The notes below the pieces were generated by a model. That model was given only the letters and a program-made list of their open reading frames with translations. It did not search any database and was not told where the DNA came from. Shown in pieces: positions 15,462 through 29,602 of a stretch of 64,000 nucleotides of DNA. Source of the stretch: Gerris lacustris (taxonomy: Eukaryota; Arthropoda; Insecta; Hemiptera; Gerridae). The stretch spans positions 115,814,754 through 115,878,753 of the forward strand of contig OX578276.1 in assembly GCA_951217055.1 (NCBI GenBank), given 5' to 3'. Every line of letters starts with the position of its first letter. Positions within the stretch are counted from its first letter, which is position 1. A program made the translations under genes and the position numbers.

Positions 15462-18400
15462 GTTTGTCTTATTATCTCTTTATTATTTGTTTGTCTTACA
15501 TTGATTTATCTATTATATTTATATCCAAATAGCTACAACTCGCACAAAATGTCTGATTTGTCAATCATGTAGGTATAGCTTGTTCAGTTCCCTATTTTAG
15601 GTCTGAATAACTAACTTGTAATTTAACTCATTTAATTATTCACAATCATTTTATATTATCTCTTGTATATGCTTTATAGATCTTTAAGGTATTGCAATTT
15701 AAAAATTCTTTATATTTAAATTTCGTTAATGACTTAAATTCAGGAAAAATTACTCTGTCCGATACACAACACCTATACTAAACTTTCTCATGTACATAAT
15801 TTCTTCGTTGAGTGTTTTTCATTTGTTTGTTATTTCGGGGTTTTACGATTACATTTATTTATTACTTAGCATTCTTCAGGCTGGGAATCGAACCCGACTT
15901 CCCGCCCTTTATAATTAAATTTATTTTGATCTGTTCAAGATTTTTCCCGGCTAATCAACTTATAGAATTAGATTTTTATTTAAACGAAAATTTTAGAATT
16001 TTTTTTATCATAATCGTTAGAACCGTTTTCGTTCCTTCTGTTTTTATTCCTAATTTCCTAAATATTTCTAAAAACAATCCTCTTTAATTTTAGAATTGGC
16101 CTTGGCATTTTTTTTAAGAGCAAATACCGTAAGACTTTGCCAAAAACTGGAAAGGATTACCTCACCAGTAACTTTTTACTGCAAAAGGTTAATTTTAGAT
16201 TGAACTTTAAAATGAGCTAAAGTTTACTACTTGATTATATTATAACCTTCTTACTTATTTTAAGCATAAACAATAATTTTAATGTGTTATAATGCTTGGT
16301 GTAACCTGTAGTTAGTTACAGTCGATTAACTATTATTTATAAGAACACTTAAATCCAAGGATTCAAAAGGTTCTCTATCTCTATATAACCCGAATTTGCT
16401 TGATTCGATCGCAATTTTACTTATGGAAGTTTCCGGGCTAAAAAGAAAATTGTTTCTTGTTTCTTACTTTGAGAAATTGAATTGATTTTTTTATAGTTTT
16501 ATTTAAAAACAGTTTGTGATAAAGTTTAAGGGGGGAGGGGTGTCGTACTGGTGTTTGAGATGTAAAGTTTCTAAAAGGTTTATTCCTTGATCCTTGTTGC
16601 TAACTCTCCTGTTTTTAAACTAAGCTATAACTCGGCAAACTTCAATGCTCTAGATTCTAGATGAAGAAAATCTCAAGGAAATAGTAATTAAATGTGGTAT
16701 TTGAACTTTACGCTCTCTTCTTTATTACTTTTCTGGCAATAACTTTTGTTTTTCGTTTTTATAACCAAATTTTAGATGCTAGTTTTATTAACAAAGCTCT
16801 TAATTTTAAAAATGTCCTCTCTTGATTAAATTTCAAAGATGAACTGCTTAGTATTGGTTTTGTTCTCTTGGTTAAGCATTTTGGTTAGTAATGAATAAAA
16901 CTTGAAAAGCAAAATTAGGTAAATGGTGAAACGACCGTGGTAATTAGGTTTTGTAGTCGTCTTAGTTGATTATCATTATTGTAATCATAAAGAATAGAGT
17001 ATAATTTTATCATATAAATAATTACAAATTTGACCTACTAAATTGACTGACATGATTTTTGTAGTTTTATTTTCTGTGAATATCTACAAAATTTCATTAA
17101 AACATGTGTTGTGTTAAATGCGACAGTCTTGATTTTTTTACTGTTGCTACTGCTACAATTAGTTATTATTGATGTTCCGCTTTTTAAATAATTCTCTTTA
17201 ATGTCCTTAAGTTACCCAACTTAATAAAAAATAGGAGATTATTTACAATCTGAAACGTCTGACCATAACTATGACTAATACTTTGTACCAGGATGTCAAA
17301 GTCAAAAAGTGATTAAGTAATAGCAACAATTGGATTATAACTTGGACAGACAGAAGTTACGATGAATTAAACGGTGAAAATTTGTAACAAATTAAACTAT
17401 TTCTAATGAAAGGTCCATTGTGCTGTTTTGAGAGAGAGTTTGATTTCCTGTTTAGAAAATAAATACACACATACAAAAAACCATTTCTGTTATATTTTTT
17501 TTTATTTAAGGCTGATGGAATGCTGTGCCATTGATTCACCTATTAATTAAATTCGTTCTTATTCGTCGAATGGAAAATAAAATTAAATCTGAAAATTTTG
17601 TTTCTGTAAGGAAGTTTATTCTTAAGTTTCAACAGTTAATTCCTTGGAACATTACCAGGTGCTTATGAAAGTCGAATCTGTTGAAGTTAGCTCGTCATTA
17701 ACATAGTCTAAGAATATCAGTGTAATTTCGGGTGCTTGGAGGAGGCAGAGGGAGACGAGGTTCTCTGCGCTAAGTCTTGGGGAGGGCGGAGAAAGCTTGT
17801 TCTTTAAGTTGGCTCTTGGTAAGGTGGCGGGGAGGGGTATCTCAAGACTTAGTCCGTGTCTAATCCTTTGTTGAATAAAGTACACTCTAAGACCCCTCCT
17901 GACTTGATACCCTGGGCCTCTCTTGTTCATCAACTCCTCACCCATCCTATAAGCGGGTTAACTCTTTGTATTTGCACCACTTCTCCTTCTCTTTGTCTTT
18001 TCTACCCCTAAGATTTTAAAGAGTAACGACCCTTGCCTATCGGTTGAGAGCTGATTGTTCGCTTCGCTTCTCTCTTTTTCTCTACCCTTGTATTAATACG
18101 AATGTGGAATAGCGCTGAAATATAACGAGGAGTCTTGTTTTCAGAGTTTATGATTTTGAATTTCTAGAAAATACTCTGTAACTCTAGAATACTCTGTTCT
18201 TATACAAAAAGATAAAAAGATTCAATACGTCTATAGAATTCATTCATGCAAAATATAATATGGTTCAATCCCCTCATTTACTTTCCTTCGTTGAATGAAT
18301 GTTCAGAGCTCAATGCTCAGATTTCTGTATCTATATTTTTAACGTGAGAATATTACAGCTGATTTTTATAAGTACAGTGTTAGTAATCATCACAATAAAG

Positions 18401-18607
18401 TCAGTTTTTCGGTTTGTGATATAAAAATTACATATTATGTACTTTTTTTACGGGAATTTCTGCATTAATTGATGGACTATCATTTTTATGTGTAGTAATA
18501 TTTTATTACTATTTTAAAATCAGCTGCTTTGGGCGATTTGTTTAGTAGTATAAAACAATATTCATAAAAAATAAATTTCTACAATTTAGCAGGGTGTATA
18601 CAAGGTG

Positions 18608-18609
<2 letters not shown>
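15462..18609. other. AT-rich non-coding DNA
   Basis: No exon was recognised. 17640-18080 is GC-richer and pyrimidine/purine skewed; its minus-strand 97-codon frame has no recognisable domain. A tRNA-like B box on the minus strand near 15882-15899 stands alone. Confidence 0.5.

Positions 18610-18610
<1 letters not shown>

Positions 18611-18669
<59 letters not shown>
18611..18669. repeat. Poly(T) tract, 59 nt
   Basis: Uninterrupted T run. It could be the poly(A) tail of a minus-strand retrocopy, but no recognisable retrocopy abuts it. Confidence 0.9.
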
Positions 18670-18671
<2 letters not shown>

Positions 18672-21600
18672 CTCGTCTCGTGTTTTTTATTTTCTATTAG
18701 CAATAATATCCGCTTCTGACTAGAAAACGTGAGAAATCTATGCACCAACGTTTCATGATCGATTATCTATGCCTTTTTCGTACGTTGTAGCATTATTAGG
18801 ATAACATCATGAGGTTAGGAATTACAAATAATGAAATTAAATTTCTATTGTCTGTCGAGACGTGATTTTCAGAAATTTTATTTATAAGGAGGGAAATAGG
18901 GGCAAAGTAAGAAAGAAAGGTAATTGAGCTAACACTGATTTTATAGGATGTAAGTTTATAATATGTATATTAATAAAAGATAATATTTATAATTTCAACT
19001 CAAGGATTCGATATGACACGGGGAAAGGGAGGGATAGAAGAAAAATGCCTTTCCGGAAGGTTAACTTTTAAAACTGTTTCCCCAGTAACCGGATCAATTA
19101 ATGATAATTATTTGATTAATTAGGGATTAATGCAAATTATTTTATTTAAGAGGAGAGGGTATAGGAATAAAGGGGAGATATTTAGAAAACTCTGTGGCCT
19201 CTAGATATTCTCTTTTATTAAAGTTATACAAATATCGAATTTAAAATTAGTTTAAATATAAGACACCCGTGAAGCATGGGAATCCAGCAAGTAATTACAA
19301 AAAAAAAAAATTCCGGATATTTCGTGGAGTTTATTGATTTATAAAAAAGAAATGAAATTTCCAATGTGATATACTACTACTTAATGTTGGTTTTGCTTTT
19401 TATAACCCGTCATTATTTCCATCCTAACTGGTGGTTTCAAAGGTTAATCGTATCATCTTATAATAAGTGAGTTCGAGAATTCGGGAAGGGAACGAAAGGT
19501 TGGTAACAAAAGCCACTAACTAATTGTTTGTGAAGTTGGTTAGTTTTTGGGCTGAGATTTTGTGAAAGTTCTTATACTGTCAAAGATCAAATTTCCTATT
19601 CTAATTCTTTGAATTATCAAATTAAAATCTATTAAAATTGTCCGGAAAGTTTGATATGGTTAAATCTAATGAAGTCGCTTAAATAATTAATAATATTCCT
19701 GATGTATTAATTATCCTAGTATCCGATATGCCTATACATATATTTATTAGCTTTTTTTGCATAAATAACTTATTTAATTATTATTGTGTATGCTGTCATC
19801 ATATTGTGTATGCTGTCAACATTTGAAAACTTCAAATGTGAATTGATTATGTAATATATGGATATTTGATTGGGTAAATCTTAATATTAATATTTATTAC
19901 TAATTACATAACTGTTACATCATTGTGGTATCTTTATTACAATATATTCCGGTAGGTATTTCAGTACGTAACTGGGAAATAATTTATAAGACGTAGTTTG
20001 AGATCAGTCTAGCAAATCGGCTGTACCGTTAGTATTAGTTAGAAGTATTATTGAGCATGACACTAAATTTCTGTTTTAATTCTTAGGGAGGTCACAACTA
20101 TAGTCAGCTGTTATGTGCCATTATAGATATCTAATTCGTTTCCATTCATCCATTCTCCCATTACCTATCAAGTTAATGTAATATAACAATATTATGGGTT
20201 TCGGGCTTAATACATATATCGCTGGCACACCATAACATGTATAATAATTCTCAAAGCAAAATAAGTGAATTAGAAACTTTTCGAAAAATATTAAGAAGTC
20301 GAATAATTTACCTTTCCTGTAGTATAATTAGTTTTGGCGTAAATTGCCATTTTAAACTTGCAAATGTTGCATTGAATATTATATTTATAGAATTGACAAC
20401 TATTTCATAAATCCTTTCACTTTTTTTACTAAGAGGAGGTATTAGAAAACACAATTCTAGTCATAATATTTTCCCAACACAAATGCCTTGTCAAATATTT
20501 AAAACTAAAAATATTTTCCTTGCATATGTGTTAGAAAGTATTAACACTGAAATGTAAATGGCAATTGTAGTAGAAATAATTTAAATGTGACAGGTGAAGC
20601 GTGACGTCAATGCTATTTGCTTTAGGTTAAAAACAAATGTTAATTGCTTTGTCTATACCCTTGTGCATTTTAACTAATAAAAAGTAGTTGTTTGATAGTC
20701 TGCTGTAAAACAGAAGATTTTTTTTGTTAACAAAAAATTTGAATAAAACAGTAAAAATATAATATAAGCAATTAAATCAACAACTTTTAATGTACTTTGT
20801 GTAATTAAGAATTGTCAGAATTGCACATTGTTACTGTGTACACATTTTATTTGATTAAAACTTCTTTTCGTTTTTCGATCAGGATATTTATTAATTCACT
20901 TGGTTTTGAATATATGTAAAGATATATGTATTAGCTTTGGTTAAAAATCAGTAATAAGACAGAACTATATTTATTTTTGTATAGTGACTCAACGAATGAC
21001 GACAACGACAGTTTGAAATTTATAATATTACCAATTACATCATTTGCATGGGGGCAAGTTATGCTTGTCATATTTTTATTTGTATATTGAATCATCTGTA
21101 TGTAATTAAGTGCAATAAGAATATTATTAAATTTTTAATGTTTTTTAAAAAAAAAAAAACAAAAAAAAAAACTATAAATTAAGTTATTATTGTGCTAACT
21201 CTCCCCTCTACTGATTATGAACAATTGAACATCCTGACATTAATTCAAGTTTTAATTTCCAAAGTTGTCTCAACCTATTATAAATATTTACCAACATATA
21301 CCCCCCTCCAAAAAACTCGTTAAAATTAACAAACGTTTTTCGATATTATATCATTAACACGTTTAAGTGTCATTGTTGGTTGTGCATAAAATCATCTTAT
21401 ATTTTGATTCAATTAAATATTAATAAGTATTTTTAAATATTCTAGTGTGAATTTCAATGTTTCTTCTACTACAAGGCACACTCTGTCGTATTAGTTTAAC
21501 TATTCGATGTCATGTTACAACTCTAACATTTTTCATAGTTTGACTCATCACCTATCTATTCAAGGTCTCATGTCAAGCTTAAATTCTACTTTTTTCCCCC

Positions 21601-22940
21601 ATTTATATTACGTTTATTATCTTTTGATAGTAGCAACCTTACAAATAGTTCTTATAATGTAAAAAAAAAAAAAAAAAAAATAATAATAATGACCGCATTT
21701 GAATTATTTAGTTTTATTTATTATTATTTTTTCCTTATAATTATATTATTTTCAATCTATAAATATGTATTGATAAGTTATGCTTATAACAAATGTGATG
21801 AAATAATTACTTGCATTTTACATTCTAAAGAATTGGCAGCGGTTCTATCTGTGAGTATCGGTGACGACGTGTAGCGACATCTTGAGTAAATGTAGATTTA
21901 ATATTTAATACAAATATCCCTCTTATGTTCTTATCGATATTAGATTTTGTTATTCACGCTCCACCCTCGCACAAACGTGAAAATTAAATTTAAAATAGAA
22001 TTTTTAGAATAGAAAAAAGCCTACCTTTATTTATATTCTTCACTACTTATAAATTAACATCAAAATTCGTAATTTATAAATTAACTTCTTATTTCATTTA
22101 TCGATTTATTAGTGGTGTGCTATATTATTTTCTTGATCGGTTAAATAAATAAATGTAATTATTCTAAGCGAACTTCTTTTTTACTTATTAGCAAAAAAAT
22201 ACAAAAAAATAAAACACTAAGATATTTTATAATAACTGAAATTCTCAATTATTTTTTATTTAAAAAAAAAATCTTTTAAGAGGAAAATAATTAATAAAAG
22301 TATAATGCCAGAATTATGATGGTACATCATTTGAAGATAAGAAAAGAATAGACTGTGTGGGTGGAAAATATATTTTCCAGGTTGCTTGCTTTACATTACT
22401 ACCCACGCATTAAGCCTCCCGAATTCATATTACAGTTTATACTTAAATTCAACATATATTTGCTTAACTTATGTTACACGACTTAATTTATGATGTAATA
22501 ATTTATAAATATGACATCATAGAATATAGTATACTTATAATCGTAAAATAGACATTTTTTTATGAAATAAAAATATGAATTATGGATTAAACAGCTAAGT
22601 GTTTATTATATAGTTGCGAAGTTTCATTATACTATGTAGTTTTAGTCAAAATTATTTATCTCTATATTGTTCTTCCTTTTCAGTTATGAATAACCATTAT
22701 TTTATGTACATAATATATGTTAAGGATTGATATTCTACAATTTGTTATTTGGTATGTGTTAAAAATGAGTTGTATATATAAATTACACATACTTATATAA
22801 ATAAGAACTTTGTATACCAAGGAAAAAAATAAATTAATTGATTAATTCATCACTAATATGATAAAACTATCAAAAGAATTTATTGATATATAATGTCTTT
22901 TTACCTCTTAGTAAGTCGTCAGTTCATTGCATTAAAAAAT
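18670..22940. other. AT-rich non-coding DNA
   Basis: Nothing coding was recognised. There is a short tandem duplication with 20-bp period (ATTGTGTATGCTGTCA...) at 19783-19818 and poly(A) runs near 21150-21170 and 21661-21680. Confidence 0.5.
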
Positions 22941-22942
22941 AC

Positions 22943-23425
22943 TCTGCCAATTAGTGTGGCACATAGCTTCCTTGCATCCTATTTCGTAAAATTTAATGAT
23001 TTTATGCTTTTAAAACCTATTATTATCCAATTTATTTAATTTTTCCCCCGTCAAAAAAATCTGATTTAAAAATTCAAACTTATATTCGTAAATCTGTAAA
23101 CAAAAAAAAGTTTTTTTACATGTATTTAAGATTTAAGTATACTTAAATTGATATATCAATTTAGCAAAATTTAAAGAGCGCAGACGGTTGAAATGAATCT
23201 GGGGCTGTCTACGGGCTACTTTCGACAAACCATCAAAATTTCATAAAAATCAGAGGAGTAGCTTTTAAAATATGTTGGTTCTCAAAAATTGAGCTACAGA
23301 CAGACACGGGACCAAAAATGTTTCCTGATGTCTGAAACGGATTTCTATCTTGAAATCGGAGATCTAAAAATTTTTCGTTCTTCAGAACGATCACGTGGCT
23401 TCTGTTACCTTCGGTAAGCTTGGAA
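22943..23425 (+). repeat. Dispersed repeat family A, copy 2
   Basis: Begins CTGCCAATTAGTGTGGCAC and ends with the TTACCTTCGGTAAGCTTGGAA stem-loop region. It is shorter than copies 1 and 5 because of internal deletions and lacks the terminal GCAAAA. Confidence 0.8.
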
Positions 23426-23480
23426 CTATACTGTGTGTGGTTAAAACTGTTACACGTATTTTCAAGTTTTATTTATTAAT

Positions 23481-23607
23481 TAATAGATATTTTATCAATA
23501 GCGAGTATCAGTCAAAAGTAAAAAAACAATGTTTTAGTTTGCCAGTAGTTTAAGTTTTTTTTTTTTTACTTTTGACTAATCCTCGCTATCCATAGAATAT
23601 CTATTAT
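23481..23607. repeat. Small fold-back, arms about 46 bp
   Basis: TAATAGATATTTTATC... (23481-23527) pairs imperfectly with the stretch ending ...AGAATATCTATTA (23562-23607). The T-rich centre may pair with the A-rich inner left arm. It resembles a small MITE. Confidence 0.6.
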
Positions 23608-23611
23608 TTAA

Positions 23612-24415
23612 TTATTTCACAGTCGATACTTTCCAATTCTTATTTATTTATTAATTATCTCCTTACTCTTCGTTCCGTGATTTTTGACGCGAAAAATAAT
23701 TATTATTTGAAGATGCAATGAAGTTAAGTAAATTGTAATTGTTGTTTATCCAGATTTTGTGAAATAAATAATTACAACAAAAACAAAATAAATTATAACA
23801 ATAAATAAAACCCAAAAATAAAACAAACTTCATTATTGTGTTTCAATCACTAAAAATAAATAATTTGTCAAATTAAAAATAAAGCTTAATGGTATAAGAA
23901 TGAGATAATGTTATGATGTTATCTATTTAGAGTTATATATAGGCTTTTTTACATTGTTAATGTATTAGACATATTAGTGAGAATCTGTACCGGTCCTTAA
24001 AGCTTCTCTATAATCTGTTCTTTATGTCTAAATTCTATATCTTAAACTGCCCCTAGAATCCTTTTAAAATGTCATTTTACTCCTATGTTTTTTATACATT
24101 TTTGTTGCTGTTTATTTCTCTATATCGACGAGATTTAATCTAAGACCCCACAGAAACAGAGTAAATAATGATCTCAAATAAAAAGATAGGAGAGGATGGG
24201 GCGGGGGGATAAAACAACCAATAAATCGAGGATTGAATTGAAAGAAGTGAAATCGGATGTAAAACGATAGGGAACATGACAAACGATCCTATGTCAAGAC
24301 GTTTATATACGGCAAAACGAACTATTGCTCCCTGAAATAAATGACTTGGTGCCGATTTATATTGGATATGACATTTTAAATAATATCTCTTTTATAAACA
24401 CACACACACAAATCT

Positions 24416-24499
<84 letters not shown>

Positions 24500-25877
24500 G
24501 TATATATGATATAGAAACCTCAATATTTTAACCAAACTGATTTTATATTAAAAAAGGAACAGTAATAATAAGAAAACTTACTCATATATACGCAATAACA
24601 TCAATGTGCGAAATAATTTGTTAGTATTAGATCACGGATAGCTTTTGAAGTTTTTCAATAAACTCGTCAAATTTCTCATTGAGAATTATCCACCATGGTT
24701 AAGTACGAGTATACCAGAAAATCTTGAGAGGAACAATTTCTTTTAAGTCAAACGCTGTAGTTTAAGGACATCTTTTTACTTACAATAGATTAAACATTTG
24801 TAAAAGCTAAACTAAGATTATGTTTAAGTAAAAGTTGTTATAATAAGTATATCCTTTGGTGAGATACTCAGTAGGACTCCTACTTTATTATAATATTTTG
24901 TCATAGTCATAACACTTGTTGTGGAATTGTGGATACATAATTGCAACTCCTTGCTTGCAAACTTCAAAATATTGTTGATATTTTGATAATTTATTATTCC
25001 TACTTAGATAATTCAGTTATAATTGTCAGTTTACAGTCCTTTGCTAACAGTAATTGTTACCAAGATGTTGAGTAGTGGAATATCTCCCTATATCTTCCAT
25101 AACAATCTAAATTTTTGGCTTTTGTTTCTTATGAATTATATATCCATCATTTGTGCCATGCGCTTATTTTCAGTTTGTTATTTTGTACCTTTCTTCGATG
25201 TAAATTATATTCACTATTATTACAATGAATTACAATGTAGAATATATATTTTAACTGATGTAGAAATATAACCGAGCCATGAGAGGTAGATGTTAGACTT
25301 ATCGAACTTCGTATGTCTGGCGCTTCTACCTCACTTTGGTATACATAAATATACAATTTTTGTCGGCAAAATGCCAAACAAAGCTAGTAAAGATAAGTAG
25401 CTAATATCCTTGTACTTACCTTAAACTATTACCATTAAAAAAATAAAATAAAATAAAATAAATAAGGTCTTGTTATATAAAAAGGTTAGTACTAATTTTA
25501 TGTAGCTTTATGAAGACAGTTGATCTTATGAAACGAAGCTTTTAATTGGATCAGCGTATTTGTAGAAAAATTACGTTTATAATTTTAAGTTGTGTTTTCT
25601 ACAACTTAAATATGTTTATATCTTATTCTTCTTACGATAAATGTTGTGTGTACTATATATATTAATTCCCAAAGATCAACTGCAAAACTCGACTAATAAC
25701 GTGTACTTATTAAAAGGTCAGGTAACTAAATTAATTATTGATTAAGTGCAAACCATCAATAATACTCTAATTCATTAGTAGTTTTGACGGAGATTTTGTG
25801 GTATTTAGATAATATTATGTTTTATGACAGAGTGAATAAATGAACACACAACTTTTAAGGATAAGTCAGTTAATTGC
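23612..25877. other. AT-rich non-coding DNA
   Basis: No gene was recognised apart from a (TA)n array at 24419-24496. Confidence 0.5.
24419..24496. repeat. (TA)n microsatellite, about 78 bp
   Basis: Uninterrupted alternating AT preceded by a short (CA)n run. Confidence 0.95.
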
Positions 25878-25983
25878 CTGACCACAAGAATATATAAAAT
25901 TGTGCAATACCGGTTTCGACTTTAGTATAATAACTAAGTAACGTCATTATCAGCTGCGTAATTGTATATATTCTTGTGGTCAG
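25878..25983 (-). ncRNA. Decayed hammerhead-ribozyme-like motif of a Penelope-like repeat
   Basis: On the minus strand the order is: a stem strand, CTGATAA, T, GAC...GTC with an A/T-rich hairpin between, GAAACCGGTA, then the second stem strand. The outer strands (25878-25896 and 25965-25983) are perfect 19-bp complements. This mirrors the hammerhead layout of the intact element at 39484-43164, including GAAACCGG and an extra T before stem II. The core reads CUGAUAA instead of CUGAUGA, so the catalytic G8 position is A and activity is not expected. No coding sequence adjoins it. Confidence 0.55.
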
Positions 25984-26048
25984 ACAATAAACAGATTAAT
26001 CCATGGAGTGTGTTTATTTATTTACTCAGTTATAAAACCATGATATAT

Positions 26049-27100
26049 AGGTTTGTTCCAACTACTATTCAAACTGGTTTGGAACTGTCCGACGCATGCG
26101 CATTTGGAAAAAAGCGTTCCAACGAGCCCAAACTCAAACTCTGACTGACTCCGACTGTTAATCGGCTGTTCCAACCACGCTCTGATTAAATCACGGATTA
26201 GTTTGGAACCAGTCAGAGCAGTCAGCGATCGGCGGCAGGGACTAGTAGTTTGGGATTGAGTTTGGGTGAACAGAAACGTAACCTTCCCCTCCACTTCATT
26301 GTTTTTGTTTTGATTTTGCTCGCCTATATTATTCTCCTTTCTTGCGAATCAACTCTTCTTTTTAAAATGTTTTTGTACGAATGTGACGATGAATTTTTGT
26401 GCATATAATGGCATTTTCTAGATATTTCTGAAAAAAATTGGACCTATTTTCCAAGATGGACTTTTGATACTTATTCCATTTTCAAACAAATATCGAAAGA
26501 ATCCGATTTATTTCCGCAATATTTTTTCGTTAACTGGACTAAGTATAATATTTGTTTTTTTAAAACAAAAGAGCATTTAGGATTATATCAATAAAAATAC
26601 GAGTGTGCCGTGAGTCTACTAAAACTGGCTCACCTCAGTAAGCCCGAAAATTGTGAATTGGGTAAATCGAAATGAAATCGTGAATTCACGTATTAAATAA
26701 ACATTTCTAAAATGTGTGCATGTATTTTCGTCATATCCTCTATGAGTATGTAGGTTTTACTTCCAACTTTCGAGCTTAATTAGCATTAGAAAATGAAACT
26801 TTTGTGGTGTGGCCGTGGCCCCCCTTGTTGTGCGAGCCCCTAGGCGGACTAAATCAGGCCCTGATTTAAGTGACTGGAACTTATCTTCATCAACTATCAC
26901 ATGAACGATCAACTCAAAAAGTTGTTCTGATAACAGTGCTAAAATCTACCACAGCAAACAGTTTTTTGGTTCGAGAAAGGAGCGTTCCAACAAAAACGAA
27001 ATCACAAATCAATTCCCAACGGTCAATGATCGCGCATGCGCATTACGTCAATCACGGACTAATCCGAAACTGATTCGGAACTGGTGGTTGGAACAAACCT
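26049..27100. mobile_element. Non-autonomous DNA transposon, 1,052 bp
   Basis: The termini are exact 14-bp inverted repeats, AGGTTTGTTCCAAC and GTTGGAACAAACCT. TAT directly flanks both ends (26046-26048 and 27101-27103) and may be a 3-bp target duplication. Both subterminal regions carry GCATGCGCA (about 26094 and 27036) and several further GTTCCAAC or GTTGGAAC copies in both orientations, a design typical of transposase-binding sites. No transposase frame is present. A TAT-like 3-bp duplication would fit a PIF/Harbinger-type element, but that is a guess. Confidence 0.75.
26810..26862 (-). mobile_element. hAT terminus fragment
   Basis: Read on the minus strand this begins CAGGGCCTGATTTAGTCCGC followed by CTAGGGGCTCGC, a hAT-like terminus. 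No matching opposite end was found inside the surrounding transposon, so it looks like a solo or truncated end. Confidence 0.45.
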
Positions 27101-27103
27101 TAT

Positions 27104-28472
27104 TAATACTCCAAATTAATTTAGAGAAAGAATCATACATAATTGTATGGATATATTATAATGAAGACTATTTTCTTCATTACAGATCTATGTTCTAAGA
27201 GATTATTTAATTTATATAGTTAAAATTTATTTTATAAGGTAATCGATTAATTAATTCAACTGCACTTTCTCCTCCAGTTTTATATTTGTCTTTGAGCTAT
27301 TTTGGAACCTCAGGGAGGGAAAAAATCTCCGGAATTGCGGTGAGCTACTAATTGAATGAGAGTCGGGTTTCTTCAAACTTTTTTGAGGATATTTCTCATT
27401 TATTATTATTATTTCTAAATCTTTTTTTACCAAATAAAAAAGTTTGGTAAGCGACAAATAAAGTTGTGGTCTAAGTAGGAAAGCGAGTATCATCTATTAA
27501 AAGTTTATAGCGGATAAAATATAAAACTTAGTTATTACCCGAGGGCTAATTGTTTTTAATTAGGATTTAAGCTTGAAGGCAATTTTCTCCTTTTTTATTA
27601 AATTTGTAGAGGAACAAAAAAATAAACCAAGAGTTGGCGGATTTCTGTTGATAAATAGTAAAAAAAAAAACTTTATTCATTTCATTTTTTAAATATATTT
27701 CTTCTTTTGTAGGGGACACTTTTTTTTCTTGGTGAGAAGAGAACAATAAATAATATTGTTTGTTTAGGAGAATATTAAACTTGGCAATTTTGTTAATGAT
27801 AATGCTTTTTGTCTGGTGTTGTATTTTTTTCTTTTAATAAATTGAAAAAGATATAATTACTTCAAGACCATAAAACTCAAAGTGAAATCTCGATTTTTTT
27901 AAAAAGAAAATATTTACTTTGAGAATGTTGCATTCTTTATTATGATTTAAGCGGAAATTTAAAGTTTACTTTGCTCAAAGAGAAGTTAATTTAATAAAAC
28001 TTTATTATTACTCAAAGAACGAAATTGCCTAATTTACTGCATGGAAAGCACAATATCTTTTTGAATACACTAATGAAGTTGTTTAATGTGCTATTAGTAA
28101 TTGGCAAAAAAAAAATTATAGAAACAACTGTATAATCTGATTATTTTATTGTCAAAATCAAATGATTTTAGAACCATTAAACTGACAATAACACCCTAAA
28201 ATAATGTACACCTGTCTGCATTAAAACATTCTCAACTGTGCTTCTTTTACCATATACGAGTAACAAACATATTTTTCTTTGAATTTTATTCACTATTACT
28301 TTCTTTTTAAAAAGATGGAGTGTGTTTCACAGTAATTTTTTGAAGTACCACTTTAAAAAACATACGGATGGTATTTAATTTCCTCAGTTTACTCCTTTGT
28401 CAATGCGGTACTCAGCTAGTCTTGAAAATGTGTAGTAAAATTAAAAATATAATAGAAATGGAGAAAAAATAT
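27104..28472. other. AT-rich non-coding DNA
   Basis: No gene, RNA or element was recognised. Confidence 0.5.
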
Positions 28473-29027
28473 TCTGCCAATTAGTGGCACATATAGTAAT
28501 AGTGGCACATAGCTTCCTCACGTCCTTTCGCGTTATGTTATGTTCTTCAATCTGTCAATTATTTATATTTTACTTGAAAGTTTTTGCTAAATTGACTCGT
28601 TTAGTCAATTTAGCAAAATTTAATTAGTGCAGACGGTTAAAATTAAGATGCGGGAACATCTGTGGGCTACATTGGTCAAACCATCCAAATTTTTAAAACA
28701 CAAGAAGTGCTTTTAATGATATGTGTTAATAAGAAAAAACATTTTTGTGTCTTTTATACATGCGAAAATTGGCGCAGAAGGTTAAAACTTATATGGGACC
28801 AGCTAATTTTGACCTACTATCTATTCCGTCCAGAGTAATTTTTTAAATGTGGTGGTTGAAAATGTTGAACGACAGACCGACTGACTGACACGAGACCAAA
28901 AAGATTTCCTGATGTCTAAAACGAATTTCAGTCCAGGAATATTTTGAAATCAGAGACATAATAAAATTTCGTTCTTCAGAGCGATCATAAAGCTTCCATT
29001 ACCTTGGGTAAGCTTGGAAGCAAAATA
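28473..29027 (+). repeat. Dispersed repeat family A, copy 3
   Basis: Starts CTGCCAATTAGTGGCACATA with a short duplication of the GTGGCACATA segment (28486-28510). Ends ...GGTAAGCTTGGAAGCAAAATAA with a partly eroded terminal stem-loop. Confidence 0.8.
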
Positions 29028-29602
29028 ATGGAGAACAAAAATGTTAACTCCCCCTATAATAAATTAGTACTTAACTATCCTTGTTTGGAGGAAAGAAAAC
29101 ATATTAAAATAGCTCAAGCCATATTTTTATTAAAGGTAAAAAATATAATCTCTATTTAATTGGATTCCTAGCTTAATACTTTAACATGAAAGCAAGTAGT
29201 TATATTTTGAGTAAGTATTCGAAATTTAACTACCTGTTGAATAACTAAAATAGGTTGCTTTGCATCATAAATAGTGGTATACTAGTAATCACGTGCCTTA
29301 GCTTTATACACAGCCTCTTTATGAATAAAACAATTATACTACCTTTAGTGAAAGGGTAGGATATTTATCATGCATAAATTTCTATTGATTTTATAAAACC
29401 CGTATTAATAAAGGCCTACATTAAATGAATGTACTCATATAAAACGTATAAATGGGTTATATTAATTTCTACTTGTAAGTATTATACACATATAAATGAA
29501 TAAGATTGGTAATGGCTGATCCACACTACGGTGAGAAGGACTGTAGTTTTCCTCTGCCCCGGCGCGGCACGGCCTCGATTCGATTTAGTTTGAATCAGCC
29601 TT

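Noticed and set aside
15875..15905. A tRNA gene on the minus strand (GGGTTCGATTCCCAGCC T-arm-like match)
   Set aside because: No A box, anticodon arm or acceptor stem partner can be placed upstream at tRNA spacing.
17652..17945. A 97-codon minus-strand gene in a GC-richer patch
   Set aside because: No recognisable domain or splice context; the composition alone is not enough.
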